Below are positions 35,880-45,297 of a stretch of DNA of 64,000 nucleotides, in pieces; position 1 is the first letter of the stretch; each line of letters opens with the position of its first letter. The stretch covers positions 186,001-250,000 of the forward strand of contig JACKPA010000009.1 of assembly GCA_024233865.1 (NCBI GenBank), written 5' to 3'. Source of the DNA: Leptospiraceae bacterium. GTDB taxonomy: Bacteria; Spirochaetota; Leptospiria; Leptospirales; Leptospiraceae. The notes beneath the pieces were generated by a model. That model searched no databases and had not been told where the DNA came from. It saw nothing but the letters and a program-made list of their open reading frames with translations. The translations under genes were made by a program, and so were the position numbers.

Positions 35880-37124
35880 TTAGTTCTGTTTTCCTTCTAG
35901 CCACCAGGTATTCATAAATCCCTTTCCTTTGATTTCTAATTTACCTCGTTCTTTTAAAGTGTAATGATTTTGCAGTTTATTATAAACGGTTTCGGTTACC
36001 TGGATTTTTCCAGGTAGACCGTGTGATTCCATTCGGCTAGCTATGTTTACGGTGTCACCCCAAAGGTCATAGATAAATTTTTTCTTGCCAATTATACCAG
36101 CCACTACGGTTCCAAAATGAACACCAATTCTTACATCAAGTACATATTCACCGTTGGCTAGAGAGGATACAAGTTTAGGCATGGCAAGAGCCATATCTGC
36201 TATTGCATTTGTATGATCCGGATTGGTAAATGACAAACCTCCCACTACCATATATGCATCACCAATAGTTTTTATTTTTTCTAATCCAAAAGATTCGGTG
36301 AGTGTATCAAACTCAGAAAAGATGGTATTAAGCAGTGCAACCAGACCTTCCGGTGGGATACGGGTAGAAAGTTCGGTAAAATTAACAATATCCGCAAAAA
36401 GTACACTAACGTTTTCTATTTTGTCTGCAATCTGTTTTTCTCCATTCTTTAGTCTTGTAACGATAGGGGCAGGTAAAACATTCAATAAAAGACCTTCCGA
36501 TTTATGACGTTCTTTCTCGATAGTATTATGAGCTTCAAAAATCACTGCACTAAATCGATTGTTTATAAAAGCAACCGTTGAACCTAGAAGCCACGTTCCT
36601 AAAAGTAGGGAGTTATATTCCACAAATTTTGGAAGGTCAAAATGTGGAACAAGGTAAAGTAGCAATACGTTATAAACAAAAATAAAGTTTAGTCCGTGTA
36701 AACTCAATTCAAGAAATGAGAACGGAACAAGTGTAAGCCAAAATATCAAAACGAAGTTTAAAAAAGCCCAGTACGAACTACCCAAACCACCAGCATAGAA
36801 GGTTATAAAAGATGAAGAAATAACTACAACATAATAGCCAAAATAGATATGAATTTTCACCTTTTGCCTACTTCGTTTCATGCTAAGATCAAGCAATAGA
36901 TTCGTGCCTATTATAACAGATGTGATTAATCGAATGAAAGTGGTTTTTTTCGCATCTACTAACTCTAAAATGTGGTCCAAGCTAATGAATCCAACATAGA
37001 AACCTATTCCGGTTAAAGTACTAACAATTGCAAGAGTAAAGATGTGCCTTTCTCTAAACTCCACAAATTGGGCGTTTTTATTCCACTTCAAAAGGCTGAA
37101 AATACGATTTTTAAGGGTTCTCAT
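35880..37124 (-). CDS. Membrane-anchored class III adenylate cyclase
   Basis: Makes cAMP from ATP. The 414 residues comprise about six membrane helices (about 25-205), a short linker (KSEGLLLNVLPAPIVTRLK, typical of cyclases with this membrane module) and a C-terminal catalytic domain. VLFADIVNFTELS supplies the first metal-binding Asp, KTIGDAYMVVGG the second Asp and the adenine-selective Lys. DLWGDTVNIASRMES carries the adenine-binding Asp and the transition-state Asn and Arg. All catalytic residues are present, and the Lys/Asp pair favours adenylate over guanylate cyclase. Leptospira-type genomes hold many such cyclases. Likely partners here are the cNMP-binding protein at 21.8 kb and others elsewhere. 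Confidence 0.93.
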   Translation of the reverse strand: MRTLKNRIFSLLKWNKNAQFVEFRERHIFTLAIVSTLTGIGFYVGFISLDHILELVDAKKTTFIRLITSVIIGTNLLLDLSMKRSRQKVKIHIYFGYYVVVISSSFITFYAGGLGSSYWAFLNFVLIFWLTLVPFSFLELSLHGLNFIFVYNVLLLYLVPHFDLPKFVEYNSLLLGTWLLGSTVAFINNRFSAVIFEAHNTIEKERHKSEGLLLNVLPAPIVTRLKNGEKQIADKIENVSVLFADIVNFTELSTRIPPEGLVALLNTIFSEFDTLTESFGLEKIKTIGDAYMVVGGLSFTNPDHTNAIADMALAMPKLVSSLANGEYVLDVRIGVHFGTVVAGIIGKKKFIYDLWGDTVNIASRMESHGLPGKIQVTETVYNKLQNHYTLKERGKLEIKGKGFMNTWWLEGKQN

Positions 37125-37369
37125 TATCGCTTTAAAAAAATTCCATATACACTTCCTTTGAATTATGTATCACCTTAAAGTATTTTTTTGTCAATTTGAA
37201 TCTTTTCAATGAAAATTATATATAATCCAATCGAGTAATCCGACAAACCATGGTAAAAAACTAAATGAAAAATAAAAGCGAATCCTTACAATTTCCGATT
37301 GTCATCCTTTCTATGTAAAACGAATAAAATAGAGTTGTTCCTACATAAACCTATGAAAAAAGAGTGATA

Positions 37370-39094
37370 ATGCAAGAGAACATTATGCAAACACAGAATA
37401 ATAAAGAATATAAAATCCGTGAGTCTGAAAAAATCTTTAAGCTATCTTTTGAAGAAAAAAGTCTCCAAATTGAGAGAAAAATTAATCAAATTCGATACAT
37501 TTTTTGTCTATTATTTTTTATATCGGGCTATTCTACCTACAAAAGCGGTGGACATTACCAAATCTATTTAACGCTTTTTATATCTGTTGGAATATATTTC
37601 TTATTTACCGTTTTTTTTCACTTTTTACTAACCAAAATCAAGTACCAAAGTTGGATTAAGTATGTTTCAACCATAGTGGATTTGAATTTGGTTTTTATGG
37701 TTAAGTTCGGCTTTCATTTTGATCCGAATTTTGGTTGGGGTTTTGCCATTAAGGAACAAGCTTCTTTCATTGTATATTTTCTATTTGTATCTTTAGCCGG
37801 ACTAAGATTGGATAAAAAGTTTTCTTTATTTACCGGAGTTTATGCTACATTTTCTTATGTTTTGGTTTTAATTTTGGGATTGGCATCAGGAGATGTTACA
37901 TTTACAGGAGACCCAGGTAAGGTTTTTGATCCGAAATCTTTGCGAGCGCCAACTGAGATTTCTAAAATCTTATTTCTATTTTTTTCTTCTTATATCGTTT
38001 CCTACCTTGCCAATGAAACACGTAGCTTTTTGGGTATGCTGTCCGAATCGGAGACCAAAACAAGACACAATATAAAAATCATGGAATCTATAATGGAGAA
38101 AATTGAGATCGTTTCCGATAGTCTGAAAACAATGATAAACAATTTGAATAAAAATATAATTCAAATCAAATCTAACGTCACGGAGCAGGAAGATTTCTCC
38201 AAACAAGATTTGCTTTTGGTTGGAAGACTGGTTAAAGAAGGTGAAGAAGTGAACCAAATTACAACCATGCAATTGCACCTGATTGAAAAAATTTTCAGCA
38301 GAATTAAAAATTTGGGTGAATCAACCGTTACTATTATGCAGGACGGGCAGGATACATACAAAAAAGCAATCCAAACAAGAGATATTACCCTATCTTCTCG
38401 AAAATCTTTAAACGAAACAATAGATGTTGTGAGGGATATGAAAGAACAATCGGAAAAAATCTATAACATATCCAAAACAATCAATGATATAGCCGATCAA
38501 ACAGGTCTTTTGTCTTTGAACGCGTCCATTGAAGCGGCTCGTGCAGGAGAGCATGGAAAGGGATTTTCTGTTGTCGCAATGGAAGTTCAAAAGTTGGCAG
38601 ATAGAAGCATTCAATCCTCAAAAGAGATAAATACTATTATCCATGCAACTGTTAAAAATATTGAAAAAGCTTCTAAAATGATCTTGAATACGTCTGAAAA
38701 ATTAGAAATTGTTGTTAGGGTTGCAGAAGAAAATGAAAAATTCTTAAAAAAATTAACTGAGCAGATAAAAACTCAAGAAAAAACGACCCTTGCCATTAAG
38801 GAAAATATTGAAAATATAACAGATATTGCGGAAAACGTATGCTCCTTAACATCCGGACAAAAAAACGCCATTCAAGAATTGGAAAATAAGAACATAAAAA
38901 TGGAAGAAGTAAACAAAGCTTCGGTAGAAATATCTATGAATCTTGAAAAACTATCTTCTTCTTTGAATGAATATTCGAATACTTTAGACGATTTGATCAA
39001 AAATAGAGATAAAAAAATTATAACAGAAGAAAAACGAAAAGTATCCCAAGAAATTTTTCAAACAATTTTAAAACCAGTCAAAGAGGACAGATAG
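37370..39094 (+). CDS. Methyl-accepting chemotaxis-type receptor with multi-helix membrane domain
   Basis: A 574-residue receptor lacking a large periplasmic sensor. About six hydrophobic helices (about 45-235) form a membrane module. A cytoplasmic MCP domain follows with the tip INDIADQTGLLSLNASIEAA, then RAGEHGKGFSVVAMEVQKLA, close to the classical CheW/CheA-binding hairpin. No HAMP is obvious between them. The multi-helix module suggests sensing of a membrane or cytoplasmic cue, for example energy state. ATG 37370 with AAAGAG upstream is favoured over GTG 37364. The thioesterase gene follows after 3 bases, so they are probably cotranscribed. The helix layout resembles that of the adjacent cyclase, perhaps coincidentally. 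Confidence 0.85.
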   Translation: MQENIMQTQNNKEYKIRESEKIFKLSFEEKSLQIERKINQIRYIFCLLFFISGYSTYKSGGHYQIYLTLFISVGIYFLFTVFFHFLLTKIKYQSWIKYVSTIVDLNLVFMVKFGFHFDPNFGWGFAIKEQASFIVYFLFVSLAGLRLDKKFSLFTGVYATFSYVLVLILGLASGDVTFTGDPGKVFDPKSLRAPTEISKILFLFFSSYIVSYLANETRSFLGMLSESETKTRHNIKIMESIMEKIEIVSDSLKTMINNLNKNIIQIKSNVTEQEDFSKQDLLLVGRLVKEGEEVNQITTMQLHLIEKIFSRIKNLGESTVTIMQDGQDTYKKAIQTRDITLSSRKSLNETIDVVRDMKEQSEKIYNISKTINDIADQTGLLSLNASIEAARAGEHGKGFSVVAMEVQKLADRSIQSSKEINTIIHATVKNIEKASKMILNTSEKLEIVVRVAEENEKFLKKLTEQIKTQEKTTLAIKENIENITDIAENVCSLTSGQKNAIQELENKNIKMEEVNKASVEISMNLEKLSSSLNEYSNTLDDLIKNRDKKIITEEKRKVSQEIFQTILKPVKEDR

Positions 39095-39097
39095 TTT

Positions 39098-39553
39098 ATG
39101 AGTATACAACAAGATGTTTTTGACCAAATGAATAAAGACTTCCAAGCATTTTTGGAAAAAAAGAATTCCAAAGGAAAAATTGAACTTCCACCCAAAGTGT
39201 TTTTGGATATGCAGGGAGAAATCCTTGAATACGAAAGAAAGAAAATGTTAAAAGTTGCGTTTCCTATTTTAGAGCGTTATGCAAATCCTATGGGAAATAT
39301 GCAGGGAGGAGTTGTTGCTGCAGCTTTTGATAATACATTTGGTCCGCTTAGCTTTTTAATAGCGTGCCGTCCAGTAACAACACTAGATATGAATATCAAC
39401 TATATTCGACCCATACCTATCAATGACAGAATAACAATTACCGCAAAACTTATTGTTCGTGGGTTTAGCACTATGAATATGTCTGCCGAATGTTACAATT
39501 CCAAAGACAGGTTGATGGCTTCGGCTACTACCAATATGCTGGTTTTGAGTTAA
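39098..39553 (+). CDS. PaaI/hotdog-fold thioesterase family protein
   Basis: A 151-residue hotdog-fold protein. The family signature is GNMQGGVVAAAFDNTFGPLS (about residues 67-86), with the Asp in the helix following the GG turn that acts in catalysis. It hydrolyses acyl-CoA thioesters, perhaps removing stuck or toxic CoA adducts. The gene is 3 bases after a chemoreceptor and 16 before lipoate ligase, and lies in the same direction as nitronate monooxygenase, so it may be part of a run of metabolic genes sharing one transcript. Substrate unknown. Confidence 0.83.
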   Translation: MSIQQDVFDQMNKDFQAFLEKKNSKGKIELPPKVFLDMQGEILEYERKKMLKVAFPILERYANPMGNMQGGVVAAAFDNTFGPLSFLIACRPVTTLDMNINYIRPIPINDRITITAKLIVRGFSTMNMSAECYNSKDRLMASATTNMLVLS

Positions 39554-39569
39554 ACTGCATTTTAGTACT

Positions 39570-40403
39570 GTGAATCAAACAATTTTTATTTTGGATCAAG
39601 GTTCATCCCGAAATATTTATTACAATCTGGCAATAGAGGAGGCTTACTCTCTCCATTTCATAAAAGAAGGATGCGTTGGGGGTATTCGATTTTGGATGAA
39701 TAGCAATTCTGTGGTGCTAGGACTTTCCGAAGATGTGGAAACAAATGTACCATCTGAAAAATTACTAAACTTTCAAAACAACTTTTTGAATTTACAAGTT
39801 AGTATCAAACCTATCAAAAATAATTTATATATTGCACGTAGGTGTTCTGGTGGTGGAACGGTTTACCAAGATATGGGATTAAACTTGAATTATTCTTTAT
39901 TTGTTTCCACAAAATACAAAACGGAACTCTATCCCATCAAACAATCGTATCAAATTTTGTTACCACTAGTAATAAACGCTCTCTCCAAGCAAGGTATTGA
40001 AGCGAGGATGGGTGGGAGTTCGGATATTATTATTCCCAGTAATGATGTATTAAAAAAAATTTCGGGTAATTCACAATTTAGAAAAAAAGATACTTTAACA
40101 CTTCATGGAACCCTCATTTTGAATGAATCTCTTATACCTTCCATAACAAAAAATGTCAAGCATCCTCCAACAGAACCGGATTACAGACAAAAAAGGGAGC
40201 ATAAAGATTTCCTTTCTTCTTTGCCGGGCAATTTTTCTGAGTCCAAGTTTAAAAAAGATTTAGTAATAAATTTTATAAATTATATGGATTCGGAAGAATT
40301 AAACAAAAAAAAGCAGTTTTCGTTTATAAAAAAAATCTTAAAAGAAGCAAAAATTTTATATAAAGAAAAATACGCTAATTTGGAATACGTTCTAAAAAGA
40401 TAA
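39570..40403 (+). CDS. lplA: Lipoate-protein ligase A family protein
   Basis: Attaches lipoate to E2 or GcvH lipoyl domains (or octanoyl, if it is a LipM-type transferase). It has 277 residues. The signature ARRCSGGGTVYQDMGLNLNY (about residues 89-108) is the lipoyl-AMP binding loop, and ISGNSQFRKKDTLTLHGTLI (about 166-185) includes the usual catalytic Lys region. The start is GTG 39570, 16 bases after the thioesterase stop. A C-terminal accessory domain is shortened compared with E. coli LplA (337 residues), as in many single-domain ligases, which may need a partner. No lipoyl synthase is adjacent. Confidence 0.87.
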   Translation: MNQTIFILDQGSSRNIYYNLAIEEAYSLHFIKEGCVGGIRFWMNSNSVVLGLSEDVETNVPSEKLLNFQNNFLNLQVSIKPIKNNLYIARRCSGGGTVYQDMGLNLNYSLFVSTKYKTELYPIKQSYQILLPLVINALSKQGIEARMGGSSDIIIPSNDVLKKISGNSQFRKKDTLTLHGTLILNESLIPSITKNVKHPPTEPDYRQKREHKDFLSSLPGNFSESKFKKDLVINFINYMDSEELNKKKQFSFIKKILKEAKILYKEKYANLEYVLKR

Positions 40404-40421
40404 TTAACTATAGGGTATTTT

Positions 40422-41342
40422 ATGAAAATACAAACAAAAATTACGGAAATGTTGAATATTGATCTCCCGATTTTAGGTGCACCTATGTTTTTGGTATCTT
40501 ATCCTCGTCTTGTGAGTGCCGTTTCCAACTTCGGAGGTATAGGATGTTTTCCTGCTTTAAACTTTCGTACTACGGAAGAACTTAAAAACGGTATAGACGA
40601 AATTCGTTCTCTCACATCAAAACCAATAGGTGTAAACATCATTCTTCACAAAGATCACAATCCGGATTGGAAAAAACAGCTAGATGTTTGTCTCGAAAAA
40701 AAGGTAGAGCTATACATCGCAAGTCTTGGCACGCCTCGAACCTTGATTAAGGAAGCAAAGGCAACTGGAGGGAAAGTTTTTTGCGACGTAACAACGCTTA
40801 AACACGCTTCACTTGTAGCAAAAGCCGGTTGTGATGCCATTATTGCAGTAGGAAGTGGAGCGGGAGGACATTCAGGAAACATCTCTCTTTTTAGCTTAAT
40901 ACCTTATATAAAAAAAGAAACAGGACTTCCAATAGTAGCAGCTGGTTCTATAAGCAACGGAAGCCAGCTTTTGGCAGCTCTTTCTCTGGGAGCAGACGCA
41001 GTTTCCATTGGCACCAGACTGATTGCAACCGAAGAAGCGGAAGTAGACCCATCCTATAAAACGATGCTCATAGATTCCACCCCAGAGGAAATTATTTATA
41101 CTGATAAAGTGACGGGTATCCATTCCAATTGGATGAAAAAGAGCCTTGATATGCACCCTTGGATTTTAAATGGAGAGAAACCACCTCAATCTTTAGAAGG
41201 AGATGACAAGCGTTGGAAAAATATTTGGTCTGCAGGACATGGGGTTGCTCAAGTTAGCGATGTGATAAGCGTAGGTGAATTATTCAAAAAGATAATAGAA
41301 GAATACAAATCGGGTTTGAATGGTTTACCAAATTTACAATAA
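40422..41342 (+). CDS. Nitronate monooxygenase (2-nitropropane dioxygenase family)
   Basis: An FMN-dependent TIM-barrel enzyme of 306 residues that oxidises alkyl nitronates to aldehydes and nitrite; related family members are enoyl-ACP reductases (FabK). LGAPMFLVSYPRLVSAVSNF at the N terminus, AGCDAIIAVGSGAGGHSG (about 145-162, with the catalytic His) and PIVAAGSISNGSQLLAALSL are typical. The signature GGIGCFPALNFRT is near residue 35. It is in the same direction as lipoate ligase with 18 bases between. A FabK-type function cannot be excluded. Confidence 0.88.
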   Translation: MKIQTKITEMLNIDLPILGAPMFLVSYPRLVSAVSNFGGIGCFPALNFRTTEELKNGIDEIRSLTSKPIGVNIILHKDHNPDWKKQLDVCLEKKVELYIASLGTPRTLIKEAKATGGKVFCDVTTLKHASLVAKAGCDAIIAVGSGAGGHSGNISLFSLIPYIKKETGLPIVAAGSISNGSQLLAALSLGADAVSIGTRLIATEEAEVDPSYKTMLIDSTPEEIIYTDKVTGIHSNWMKKSLDMHPWILNGEKPPQSLEGDDKRWKNIWSAGHGVAQVSDVISVGELFKKIIEEYKSGLNGLPNLQ

Positions 41343-41362
41343 AATATAAAGGAGTTTTGTTT

Positions 41363-42256
41363 ATGAAAAACGTTTGTTTAAAATCAATTATATACTCATT
41401 ATTTGTAATGCTTTTTGTTCATTGCCAGACAGCCAAAGAAATCAAAGAAATCACCTCTGGCAATACCACACGTAAGTATCTATTACACATACCAGCTAAT
41501 TACAACTCAAAAGAAAAGGTTCCATTAATACTCGTTTTGCACGGTGGAGGTGGAAATGGTCGCAATGCTGAAAAGATGACATGGTTTTCCCAAAAAGCAG
41601 ATAAGGAAAATTTTATTGTAGCCTATCCCTATGGTACAAATAAACTATTTAGTGAAAAACTACTTACTTGGAATGCGGGAAATTGTTGCGGACACGCTCT
41701 GGACAAAAATGTTGATGACATAGAATACATCAAGCAATTAATTTTATCTATAAAAAATCAGTATTCGATAGATGCAAACAAAGTTTTTGTGACTGGTATG
41801 TCTAATGGTGGAATGATGAGTTATCGAATTGGATGTGAACTTTCGGAATATGTCACTGGAATAGCTCCTGTCTCCGGTGCTATGAATGTCACAACTTGTA
41901 AACCACAAAAGTCTATTTCTGTTATCATAATCCATGGAAAAAATGATCAACAGGTTCTTTATGAAGGCGGATCCCCAAAAACCAAGGTGGATCGGCATGA
42001 AAGGACAGATAAATCCGTTAAGTTTGCAGAAGAATTCTGGCGAAATGAAAACGGATGCACAAATAGAAAGGTAACTAAAACAGGGAAAGTAGAACGCGTC
42101 ACCTATAGATGCAAAAGAGCAAAACTTTCTGTTATTTCCATAGATGATGAAGGTCACACTTGGCCTGGAGGAAATAAAGGTTTTTTTGGGGCAGACACAC
42201 CAACAAAAGAAATTTCTGCTACTGAGGAAATTTATCAATTTTTCCTTTACGAATAA
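41363..42256 (+). CDS. Secreted polyhydroxybutyrate-depolymerase-like esterase (lipoprotein)
   Basis: An alpha/beta-hydrolase of the LpqC/PHB depolymerase family, 297 residues. The signal ends in a lipobox-like LFVHC (about residues 17-21), so it is probably a membrane-bound lipoprotein. The oxyanion-hole segment is LVLHGGGGNGRNAEKM, the nucleophile elbow is VTGMSNGGMMSY, the acid lies in VIIHGKNDQQV, and the catalytic His in DDEGHTWPGG. Other family members act on feruloyl or acetyl esters, so the substrate is unsettled. ATG 41363 has GGAG eight bases upstream; a TTG at 41357 is less likely. It follows the NMO gene closely. Confidence 0.88.
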   Translation: MKNVCLKSIIYSLFVMLFVHCQTAKEIKEITSGNTTRKYLLHIPANYNSKEKVPLILVLHGGGGNGRNAEKMTWFSQKADKENFIVAYPYGTNKLFSEKLLTWNAGNCCGHALDKNVDDIEYIKQLILSIKNQYSIDANKVFVTGMSNGGMMSYRIGCELSEYVTGIAPVSGAMNVTTCKPQKSISVIIIHGKNDQQVLYEGGSPKTKVDRHERTDKSVKFAEEFWRNENGCTNRKVTKTGKVERVTYRCKRAKLSVISIDDEGHTWPGGNKGFFGADTPTKEISATEEIYQFFLYE

Positions 42257-42298
42257 GTATTAATTAAAAAGATCAAATAGCTTGGGAGAAATATATTT

Positions 42299-43441
42299 AT
42301 GAAGTTCATATTAATTATTTTCATACTGTTATTAAAAGTATCTTTATTAATGGCAAATGAGACAAAAAGTGCAAAAGACTATTACAATGACGGACTTTCC
42401 AAAGTATCATCCGGTGACAATAAAGGGGCAATCCTTGATTTTGATAAAGCCATTGAGATCGATCCGAAAGACGCAGACTCTTATAAAAAACGTGGTATAT
42501 CAAAGGCTACACTGGGTGATTATGAGGGTGCTAACCAGGACTTCAAAAAAGCAGAAACCCTTTCCGCAGAAAAGCCTTCCGTTTCCAAAGAGAGTGGACC
42601 AAATCAAAATACCCCCAAATTAATGACAGAAGAAAAGAAAAAAGAAGAGGAAGAAAGAAAAAGAGAAGAGGAAAAGCTCAAAAAATACTATGCCAAACTA
42701 AAGAATCCTCCCGGTTTTTATGAAGGTGCTTTTCTTATTAGTTTTATGGGAGGAACAACCATAGCTCCAAGCGGAAGTTATATATCACACGAAAAAGTTT
42801 ATGATCAAAGACTACAGGGAAAAATTATCACCAATCAGGTAAACCAAGACTTAGATCCAAACCTAAAAGGATTTTATTTTCAACCAAGTTACAAACCTGG
42901 AGTAGCGACTCAATTTGACTTTGAATACGGCTGGAGAGATAAAATTGGTATGGGCTTTACCATCATGCAAAATTCAATTACAGCACAGAAGCAAGATGTG
43001 ATTCCAGGTGTTATTTCGTATGCAAACGAATACGCAGAAATCTTTCCTTCCAAACGAACCATTTACAGAGGAACTTCCATGATGTTTTTGGCAACCTATC
43101 ATCCTTTGCCTAAGCATTTTTTTGATCCCTATCTCGCAGTCAGAATGGGTATTGTAGGATTTACGGGTGAGGCTCATTCTGGGATTGATTCGAATCGGTT
43201 TGCCTATACAAATAAAGTGAACAATGGCATGGGGGGAATTGCAGGACTAGCTGGTGGTTTGAATATTTACATAGGAAGATTTACGGGAATCAAAACCGAA
43301 GTTGCCTATCACAAGGAATACTTGAGAGCAGACCAATTTTCCACTCGTACTTTAAATTCTTACCAGGCAATGATCGGATTTTTTCTAAACTTTTCCAACA
43401 TTCAGTATAGTTTGGAAGAACCCTACCGCCCAAATTATTGA
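42299..43441 (+). CDS. TPR protein with outer-membrane beta-barrel-like C terminus
   Basis: A 380-residue exported protein. A signal peptide (residues 1-20, MKFILIIFILLLKVSLLMAN) is followed by two TPR-like repeats (about 25-95; GDNKGAILDFDKAIEIDPKD is a clear TPR), a Lys/Glu-rich charged linker (about 115-140), and a C-terminal region (about 150-380) of alternating strands resembling an outer-membrane barrel of 8-10 strands. The C-terminal residue is Tyr, not the usual Phe, but the preceding strands are amphipathic. GGGAGAA precedes the start. Unknown function; the TPR part presumably faces the periplasm and recruits a partner. This layout resembles uncharacterised Leptospira proteins. Confidence 0.7.
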   Translation: MKFILIIFILLLKVSLLMANETKSAKDYYNDGLSKVSSGDNKGAILDFDKAIEIDPKDADSYKKRGISKATLGDYEGANQDFKKAETLSAEKPSVSKESGPNQNTPKLMTEEKKKEEEERKREEEKLKKYYAKLKNPPGFYEGAFLISFMGGTTIAPSGSYISHEKVYDQRLQGKIITNQVNQDLDPNLKGFYFQPSYKPGVATQFDFEYGWRDKIGMGFTIMQNSITAQKQDVIPGVISYANEYAEIFPSKRTIYRGTSMMFLATYHPLPKHFFDPYLAVRMGIVGFTGEAHSGIDSNRFAYTNKVNNGMGGIAGLAGGLNIYIGRFTGIKTEVAYHKEYLRADQFSTRTLNSYQAMIGFFLNFSNIQYSLEEPYRPNY

Positions 43442-43454
43442 TTGCGAATTTGAA

Positions 43455-43970
43455 ATGACAGATTTTGAATTCAAAACAATAGGATGGTTTGTTCTTCGCT
43501 GTACTCATTTTATACTTGGATTTATTCTCTTTGGTGTTATATATTACCTTGGTATGTTTACTAGTCGCGTTGTGAGAGAAATGGATAAAGATATGCGAAA
43601 AGCTATTGTTCCCAACATTCTTCCAGCCTATTTTCACTGGTTGAAATGGGAAGCTTTATGGACGGTTTTGAGTGGCTTTGCTTTGTTTTTTTGGAAAATT
43701 GTGGTTCTTGGTCACTCTTTTGTTTTATATTCAAAGTATGCTCTTTTTATGCTTATGGGCATGTCCGTTACGATTGGTATTACTTTTACCATCTGGTTTG
43801 TTATTTTGCCTTTGCAGGATAGAATTTTAGAACTAACCAAACATGGTGAATGGACAGAAGAATTAGATAGCATAGTTTGGCGTTCCCGAAAATTCGCACA
43901 TATTTCCTCTTGGCTTGGGATTTTGGTAGTTGTTTTTATGGTTGGTGCAAACTACTTTCCTTATTTATAA
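43455..43970 (+). CDS. Four-helix membrane protein (urate oxidase N-terminal-like)
   Basis: A 171-residue membrane protein with four hydrophobic helices (about 10-35, 65-85, 95-120, 148-168). The first helix includes WFVLRCTHFILGFILFGVIY with an internal His; RKFAHISSWLG lies before the last helix. His residues in the helices resemble the b-type-cytochrome-like membrane part of PuuD/urate oxidase N-terminal proteins. Leptospira homologues are usually annotated that way, but no cytochrome c domain is present here, so the name is weak. The gene lies 13 bases after the barrel protein and 11 before dtd. Function unknown. Confidence 0.55.
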   Translation: MTDFEFKTIGWFVLRCTHFILGFILFGVIYYLGMFTSRVVREMDKDMRKAIVPNILPAYFHWLKWEALWTVLSGFALFFWKIVVLGHSFVLYSKYALFMLMGMSVTIGITFTIWFVILPLQDRILELTKHGEWTEELDSIVWRSRKFAHISSWLGILVVVFMVGANYFPYL

Positions 43971-43981
43971 GTTGATGTTAT

Positions 43982-44419
43982 ATGAGAATTTTATTACAAC
44001 GTGTTAGCTCAGCAAATGTAAAAGTTCAAGGAAAAATTGTCGGGCAGATTCATAGGGGGATATTACTATTTGTAGGTATAACACATACGGATACAAACAA
44101 AGAAGTTGAATTTCTCGCAGAAAAATGCCTGCATTTAAGAATATTTGAAAATGAAAACGGAAAAATGAACCATTCAGTATTGGATACCAAAGGTGAAATT
44201 TTGGTTGTTTCCCAGTTTACTCTTTACGGGGATACAGCTAAAGGAAGACGACCAGGATTTGATATGGCAGCAAAACCGGAAATCGCGGAAAAATATATTC
44301 AATCTTTTACGGAAAAATTAAAAGAAAGCGGACTAAATATACAAACAGGAAAATTTAGAGAAAACATGCAAGTGGAGTTGGTTAATGATGGTCCTGTTAC
44401 GTTTCAGTTGGAGAAGTAG
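43982..44419 (+). CDS. dtd: D-aminoacyl-tRNA deacylase
   Basis: A 145-residue deacylase that removes D-amino acids from mischarged tRNA (and glycine from tRNA-Ala). Full-length for DTD1. SQFTLYGDTAKGRRPGFDMA (about 78-97) contains the active-site Ser-Gln-Thr stretch, and LVNDGPVTFQLE at the C terminus carries the Gly-cisPro-like NxGPVT motif that gives chiral selectivity. It overlaps or abuts the following lipoprotein gene. No unusual residues were seen. Confidence 0.96.
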   Translation: MRILLQRVSSANVKVQGKIVGQIHRGILLFVGITHTDTNKEVEFLAEKCLHLRIFENENGKMNHSVLDTKGEILVVSQFTLYGDTAKGRRPGFDMAAKPEIAEKYIQSFTEKLKESGLNIQTGKFRENMQVELVNDGPVTFQLEK

Positions 44420-44420
44420 A

Positions 44421-45278
44421 GTGAAGAATTTGATTATTGTTATATGTCTTTTGATTTTTGGAGTGTATTGCAAACCTTCCGAAGAAGTAAAAAAGCCACC
44501 CGAATTTAAGCCTTGTGACTCTTTGCAAATCCCTGCGGACATGAAGTGTATTCCCGGGGGAGAATTTATCCGAGGAAGCAATCGAGTCAGTATAGAAGAA
44601 GATACCGGAAAAAAAATCAAAGATGAAGCACCCATTATGAAAATTACCCTCTCCACTTTTTTTATGGATACCAATGAAGTTACTTATAGTGACTACCAAA
44701 AGTGTGTCAAAGCCGGAGGATGTTCCAAAGCCGGACCACATTATCGGGGATATTCCAATTCGAATCAACCTATGCTGGGCTTGAATTGGTACCAAGCCCG
44801 GGATTATTGCAAATGGAAGGGAAAACGTCTTCCTACGGAGTCGGAATGGGAAAAAGCAGCAAGGGGTACAGAGGGTGAGGAATTTCCATGGGGGAATGAT
44901 CCTATTACTTGCGAGAAAGCCATCATCCAAGAAAAAGGACAAAAGGGATGCGGGCTTGGAACAACCCACGATGTTGCATCTCGACCGGCTTTTCGCTATG
45001 GTCTTTATGATATGGCTGGAAATTCTTGGGAATGGGTAAACGATTGGTATTCTGAAGATTATGAGACATGCGGAGAAAATTGCAAAAAAAAGGATCCACA
45101 AGGTCCTTGTGAGGGAGTTGATGACTGTCCTGGATACAATAAAAAAATTGTTAGAGGAGGCTCTTGGTGGTGGGACGGTGAATTTGCCCTTGGTTCCAAT
45201 CGGCGTTCTCACTTTCCAAGTAATAGTCCATACCACCACTTTGGCTTTCGTTGTGCTAAAATGTTTTTCCTTAAATAA
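44421..45278 (+). CDS. Formylglycine-generating-enzyme-like (SUMF1) lipoprotein
   Basis: An exported SUMF1/FGE-fold protein of 285 residues. Starting from GTG 44421 gives a short signal ending in the lipobox FGVYC; a longer ATG frame (44385) overlaps dtd and puts extra residues before the signal, so the GTG is favoured. The fold is recognisable from FFMDTNEVTYSDYQKCV, WYQARDYCKWKGKRLPTESE, YDMAGNSWEWVNDW and the C-terminal VRGGSWWWDG with GFRCAK. Classical FGE has two active-site Cys near the C terminus; the visible Cys pattern here is different, so it may be a non-enzymatic member. It is 1 base after dtd. Likely surface- or periplasm-tethered; role unknown. Confidence 0.85.
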   Translation: MKNLIIVICLLIFGVYCKPSEEVKKPPEFKPCDSLQIPADMKCIPGGEFIRGSNRVSIEEDTGKKIKDEAPIMKITLSTFFMDTNEVTYSDYQKCVKAGGCSKAGPHYRGYSNSNQPMLGLNWYQARDYCKWKGKRLPTESEWEKAARGTEGEEFPWGNDPITCEKAIIQEKGQKGCGLGTTHDVASRPAFRYGLYDMAGNSWEWVNDWYSEDYETCGENCKKKDPQGPCEGVDDCPGYNKKIVRGGSWWWDGEFALGSNRRSHFPSNSPYHHFGFRCAKMFFLK

Positions 45279-45297
45279 AGTAAAAATTGGACTTCGT

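Noticed and set aside
41744..42238. Antisense frame of 164 codons opposite the esterase
   Set aside because: The esterase has a complete catalytic triad; the antisense frame has no features.
44397..45239. Long antisense reading frame (280 codons) opposite the SUMF1-like lipoprotein
   Set aside because: The plus-strand gene has a clear fold, lipobox and family motifs; the antisense frame has no motif or ribosome site.
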